A DNA stretch of 64,000 bases, taken from Arenibacter palladensis (GTDB lineage Bacteria; Bacteroidota; Bacteroidia; Flavobacteriales; Flavobacteriaceae). The stretch covers positions 6,263 through 70,262 of the forward strand of contig NZ_FQUX01000013.1 in assembly GCF_900129275.1 (NCBI RefSeq), in the 5' to 3' direction. Within the stretch, counting starts at the first letter, position 1; every line of letters starts with the position of its first letter. This document shows positions 61,192 through 64,000 of the stretch, one piece after another. Under the pieces are notes generated by a model. That model was given only the letters and a program-made list of their open reading frames with translations. It was not told the origin of the DNA and did not search any database. The position numbers and the translations under genes are program-made.

Positions 61192-62541
61192 CTAAAAAGT
61201 ACCAATAAAGTGGCTTCCTTCTACGTTGACCAGCTCGGCACCTTTTGTTACTTCACCTTTTTCGGTATCTACTACGTAAATATTTCCGTTTTGTCCAACA
61301 GGAGCTTGGGTAACATATATTTCTGTGCCATCAACTACAAAACCTTGGTATTGGAATAAGTAGAAATCCGGGTCATAAGGGATAGCTTCAATTTTCTGAG
61401 CGGTTTTCGCTTCTAAATCCACTAATGCAAAAAATCCTTGGGCCCCGGCCAATCCAATTTCAGAACCGGCATGCTGGTATGCCAGGACGGCTTTTCCGTT
61501 GGCGGCTGGTCTCCAGCCAAGAATGTACGCATCTTCAACACCTAGGGCAGTATCTAAACTAAATACATAGGAATCGTCATACTCGTTATTTGCGTCAATT
61601 TTTAAAATGTGGGATCCTGCAGGATCACTTTGATTGGCCTGATAAACACTTCCTTTATAAAGGAAGGCATTAATGCTACGGTATCCGTTGGTGTTTCCAT
61701 GGCCTACGGTAGAAGTAATTACTGATGGATTCAATAAGGATGGGTAGTCCAAGACTATAGTTTTGGATCCTAATATCTCATAATCACTTTCACTTTCCGT
61801 AGTGGCGGGATCAACTTTGCTTAAACGGGCTCCAATGTATAATTTATCTCCAGCGGCATTTAATACGGGCATATCAATTCTAGATATATAGTAACCATTT
61901 GCTTCTTCTTCTGCACTCAATGATACATCATGCTCTTGATAATTATTTATGGAAGAGTTCACTAAATCTAATGTTACCACACCAATAGTAGCATTTGTAC
62001 GCGTGTAATTACCGGCATCATCGGTTTCATGTTCTGTGGATACATAAACGGCCGCTCCAGTCTGGTCCCCGTCAAATAATTTGATCCACCTAGGAGCCGT
62101 TCCTACATATGGGGCAATACTGATCTCAGAACCTGTTTGGGAGAAGGTTTGACCGCCTTCTACAGTATATTTAGTGTAGTTTCCACCGGTATCTCCTGCA
62201 TAACTAATATTAAATATAGTGCTTCCATCTTCAGAAGATTGTAACCTTGCAGTTCTGTTGGATGGGGCGATAAACCCATTTTCGAAAGGTTCAATGGAAA
62301 TAGTAGGGTCTTTGGCGTCTTCACTACTTACTGCATAAATTAGCGTTCCTCCGTTTCCATCGCCGGGTTCTTCACCCATTCTGGCAGCGGCTACGGTTAT
62401 CCATCGGGATTCGTCCCCAGTTCCTGTTCCACCATCGGTATCTGGGGAAGTTGGGCTATCATCATTACTACAAGAGGTCGCTAGGCCAAGTGTTAGAACA
62501 ATTGCTGTTAACATTTTAAAGTCAAAAATGGTACTTTTCAT
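61192..62541 (-). CDS. DUF4374 domain lipoprotein
   Basis: A 449-residue predicted lipoprotein. The signal KMLTAIVLTLGLATSC has the lipobox Cys24, followed by a Ser/Asp/Gly-rich spacer (NDDSPTSPDTDGGTGTGD). The rest is a beta-propeller-like DUF4374 fold (WITVAAARMGEEPGDGNGG, FNISYAGDTGGNYTKYTV, LDLVNSSINNYQEHDV, and ending KGAELVNVEGSHFIGTF). DUF4374 proteins are commonly coded with TonB-dependent receptors for iron or siderophore uptake and are thought to bind the ligand at the surface. The receptor gene lies 21 bp upstream on the same strand. Confidence 0.9.
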   Translation of the reverse strand: MKSTIFDFKMLTAIVLTLGLATSCSNDDSPTSPDTDGGTGTGDESRWITVAAARMGEEPGDGNGGTLIYAVSSEDAKDPTISIEPFENGFIAPSNRTARLQSSEDGSTIFNISYAGDTGGNYTKYTVEGGQTFSQTGSEISIAPYVGTAPRWIKLFDGDQTGAAVYVSTEHETDDAGNYTRTNATIGVVTLDLVNSSINNYQEHDVSLSAEEEANGYYISRIDMPVLNAAGDKLYIGARLSKVDPATTESESDYEILGSKTIVLDYPSLLNPSVITSTVGHGNTNGYRSINAFLYKGSVYQANQSDPAGSHILKIDANNEYDDSYVFSLDTALGVEDAYILGWRPAANGKAVLAYQHAGSEIGLAGAQGFFALVDLEAKTAQKIEAIPYDPDFYLFQYQGFVVDGTEIYVTQAPVGQNGNIYVVDTEKGEVTKGAELVNVEGSHFIGTF

Positions 62542-62562
62542 ATTTCTGTTAGGTTTAAAAGA

Positions 62563-64000
62563 TTAAAAATTATTGATTGTGTAATTAAATTTTAGGTAAA
62601 AAGCTCTCCCCGGTTTTTGTACGGATAGATTGTCGTATACAGGTTTGTCGAAAATATTTTTGATATCAAAACTCATTACAATATTGTTGTTGGGGAATTT
62701 GTAACTAAGTCCAAGATCTTGTGCCAATTGTTGGGGAACTTTAAAAAAATCATCACCTATAGTGTTGGACCCCTGGGAGGTTAAGTATGAAAACTCCTCC
62801 GTGAAATACAGGCCATAGAATAGATTTAATCGTGAGTTTTTTTGTATTAGATCTTTAAATGAATAGCGCAAGCCACCGGTCATTGTAAAAAAAGGTGTGT
62901 TTGGAATATCGAATTCCGTTCCATTGGCTGATTCGGTAGTCAATTTAAAGTGCGAAATATTGAAGTTAAGTCCTAGGTTATTGTTATGGGAATAATTTAG
63001 TTGGGCATCTATTCCTTTGGATTTTGCATTTCCTTGGTTAACATAGAGTATTAATTCATCATCAACATTTAGCGATGTTTCTATAGGTAAACCAATTCTG
63101 TCTTTAATATTTCGAGTGAATACATTGCTTGATATGGTAAACTCATGGTTTTTAATGTTGAACATACCTAATCTTAACCCCAAGTTGTAGTTTTGGCTTA
63201 GTTCCGGACCTATGCTCGGATTTGCCACTACATTATCGCCATCATTGCCAAATACTTCGGTTTCGTTCGGTAAACGTATAGCCCTTTCAGCTGAGGCCAA
63301 TAGCGTGATGTTCGGTATAATGGCATAGGAAAGGGCAAAACCATATCCTTCGTGTTTATTATTGCTACTTACTATTTCGTCAACTATGATGTCGTTCCCA
63401 TTTGAGTCTTCCTCTATAGCAGGATCAATACTTGTTGTTTTTTGGTGATAGTGTTTTCCAAATAAATTGGCGTTAAGTTTTTCGTCAAATGCTGTTAACT
63501 CATAGGTTAGGGAATATATGTTTTTATATAAATCCCGTGTTCCCTTAAATGTGTTTTCCAAGACGGATCTTAAAGCATCACTGTCTTCTCTGTCAATTCC
63601 GCTATAAACATGGTTGATCAAAATTTTATGATGGTTATTTATGCTATAGGACAGCCCTGATCTAATAGATGCTACCTTTCTATTAATTTTAGCTAGAGTA
63701 GGACCTCCCTCTTGCTGTGAATCCCAGGAGTACTGATATTCGTCTCCTTTGTAATCAATGGCCCTTTCTCCATTCCAACTATAGGCCCAAGCAACGGTAT
63801 CGTTGACCGCACGATTTCTTTTGCCGTACAGGCCGTGTATATTTAAATCCATTCCTTTTACAAAAAGATTTTTCTTTTGATAAGTTACATTGGCCAGCAT
63901 GGCATCAGATTCAAAGAACCTATCCTTATAGGGGGTAATGGTCATAAATGCACCGTGTTGAACTTCTTTATATTCATTGGAACCCGTAAGGCCAACTAAA
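62563..64000 (-). CDS. TonB-dependent outer-membrane receptor, C-terminal part
   Basis: The frame is open to the window edge, so the N-terminal signal, TonB box and plug are outside. The visible 478 residues are the beta-barrel: repeated amphipathic strands (NIHGLYGKRNRAVND, GYGFALSYAIIPNITLLASAERA, LSQNYNLGLRLGMFNIKNHEF) and RLPNETEVFGNDGDNVVANPSIG, which matches the family motif near the barrel middle, with a final FYLKFNYTINNF strand. It is paired with DUF4374, which points to iron-siderophore or haem uptake, though the substrate is not shown. Confidence 0.92.
   Translation of the reverse strand, partial: LVGLTGSNEYKEVQHGAFMTITPYKDRFFESDAMLANVTYQKKNLFVKGMDLNIHGLYGKRNRAVNDTVAWAYSWNGERAIDYKGDEYQYSWDSQQEGGPTLAKINRKVASIRSGLSYSINNHHKILINHVYSGIDREDSDALRSVLENTFKGTRDLYKNIYSLTYELTAFDEKLNANLFGKHYHQKTTSIDPAIEEDSNGNDIIVDEIVSSNNKHEGYGFALSYAIIPNITLLASAERAIRLPNETEVFGNDGDNVVANPSIGPELSQNYNLGLRLGMFNIKNHEFTISSNVFTRNIKDRIGLPIETSLNVDDELILYVNQGNAKSKGIDAQLNYSHNNNLGLNFNISHFKLTTESANGTEFDIPNTPFFTMTGGLRYSFKDLIQKNSRLNLFYGLYFTEEFSYLTSQGSNTIGDDFFKVPQQLAQDLGLSYKFPNNNIVMSFDIKNIFDKPVYDNLSVQKPGRAFYLKFNYTINNF

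Overview
This window is core chromosome from a member of the Bacteroidota, almost certainly a marine-type Flavobacteriaceae. The evidence is a type IX secretion (T9SS) sorting-domain protein next to a PorP/SprF protein, many genes preceded by the Bacteroidota -7 box TAnnTTTG, a zeaxanthin-type carotenoid cluster, a transketolase split into two genes, and the order recR / E2 / exonuclease / FAH / Hpt / cinA / rpmB / rpmG / DUF4295 / ftsY / rimO, which I recall as typical of the family. The genus cannot be fixed from sequence alone. No prophage, insertion sequence, CRISPR array or rRNA was seen. Both ends cut a gene: a collagen-like protein on the left and a TonB-dependent receptor on the right.

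Layout. 1-3.8 kb: surface-protein operon (collagen-like protein, T9SS cargo with Ca-binding repeats, PorP/SprF). 3.8-4.7 kb: gene-free DNA with a compound palindromic element. 4.7-7.1 kb: idi, a PTPS/QueD-like gene, manA and a small conserved protein. 7.1-13.7 kb (minus strand): lipoprotein, DUF819 membrane protein, HAD phosphatase, a ribbon-helix-helix / small-protein / SPFH trio and a class A PBP. 14-18.5 kb: S1/P1 nuclease, an AraC-AlkB operon with a repeated operator-like sequence, a secreted protein, MOSC and DoxX proteins. 18.6-21.8 kb: htpG and a fabH-type gene. 22.6-33.3 kb: the conserved housekeeping block, including an Hpt protein broken by one extra T in a T8 run. 33.4-37.3 kb: sugar-isomerase-like protein, DMT exporter and a three-gene minus operon. 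37.4-44.4 kb: two PPIase-type envelope proteins, MoxR, aconitase and a tandem TlpA pair in which one copy lacks the catalytic cysteines. 44.4-47.2 kb: crtI-crtB-crtZ. 47.3-47.7 kb: tRNA-Leu and tRNA-Lys. 47.7-60.9 kb: aroK, a phosphoribosyltransferase, a methyltransferase, an S4 protein, an FKBP lipoprotein, an outer-membrane barrel, split transketolase, tgt-lptF-eamA, accA, dnaB and a secreted protein often labelled asparagine synthetase B. 61-64 kb: DUF4374 lipoprotein and TonB-dependent receptor.

Most of the window is ordinary housekeeping DNA. I do not see a clear new defence or mobile system. The most useful leads are the T8 frameshift in the Hpt gene, the AraC-alkB operon with 21-bp-spaced direct repeats, the active/inactive TlpA pair, the SPFH / small-protein / RHH unit, promoters that place transcription starts on or next to start codons, and the palindromic element at 4.28-4.39 kb.
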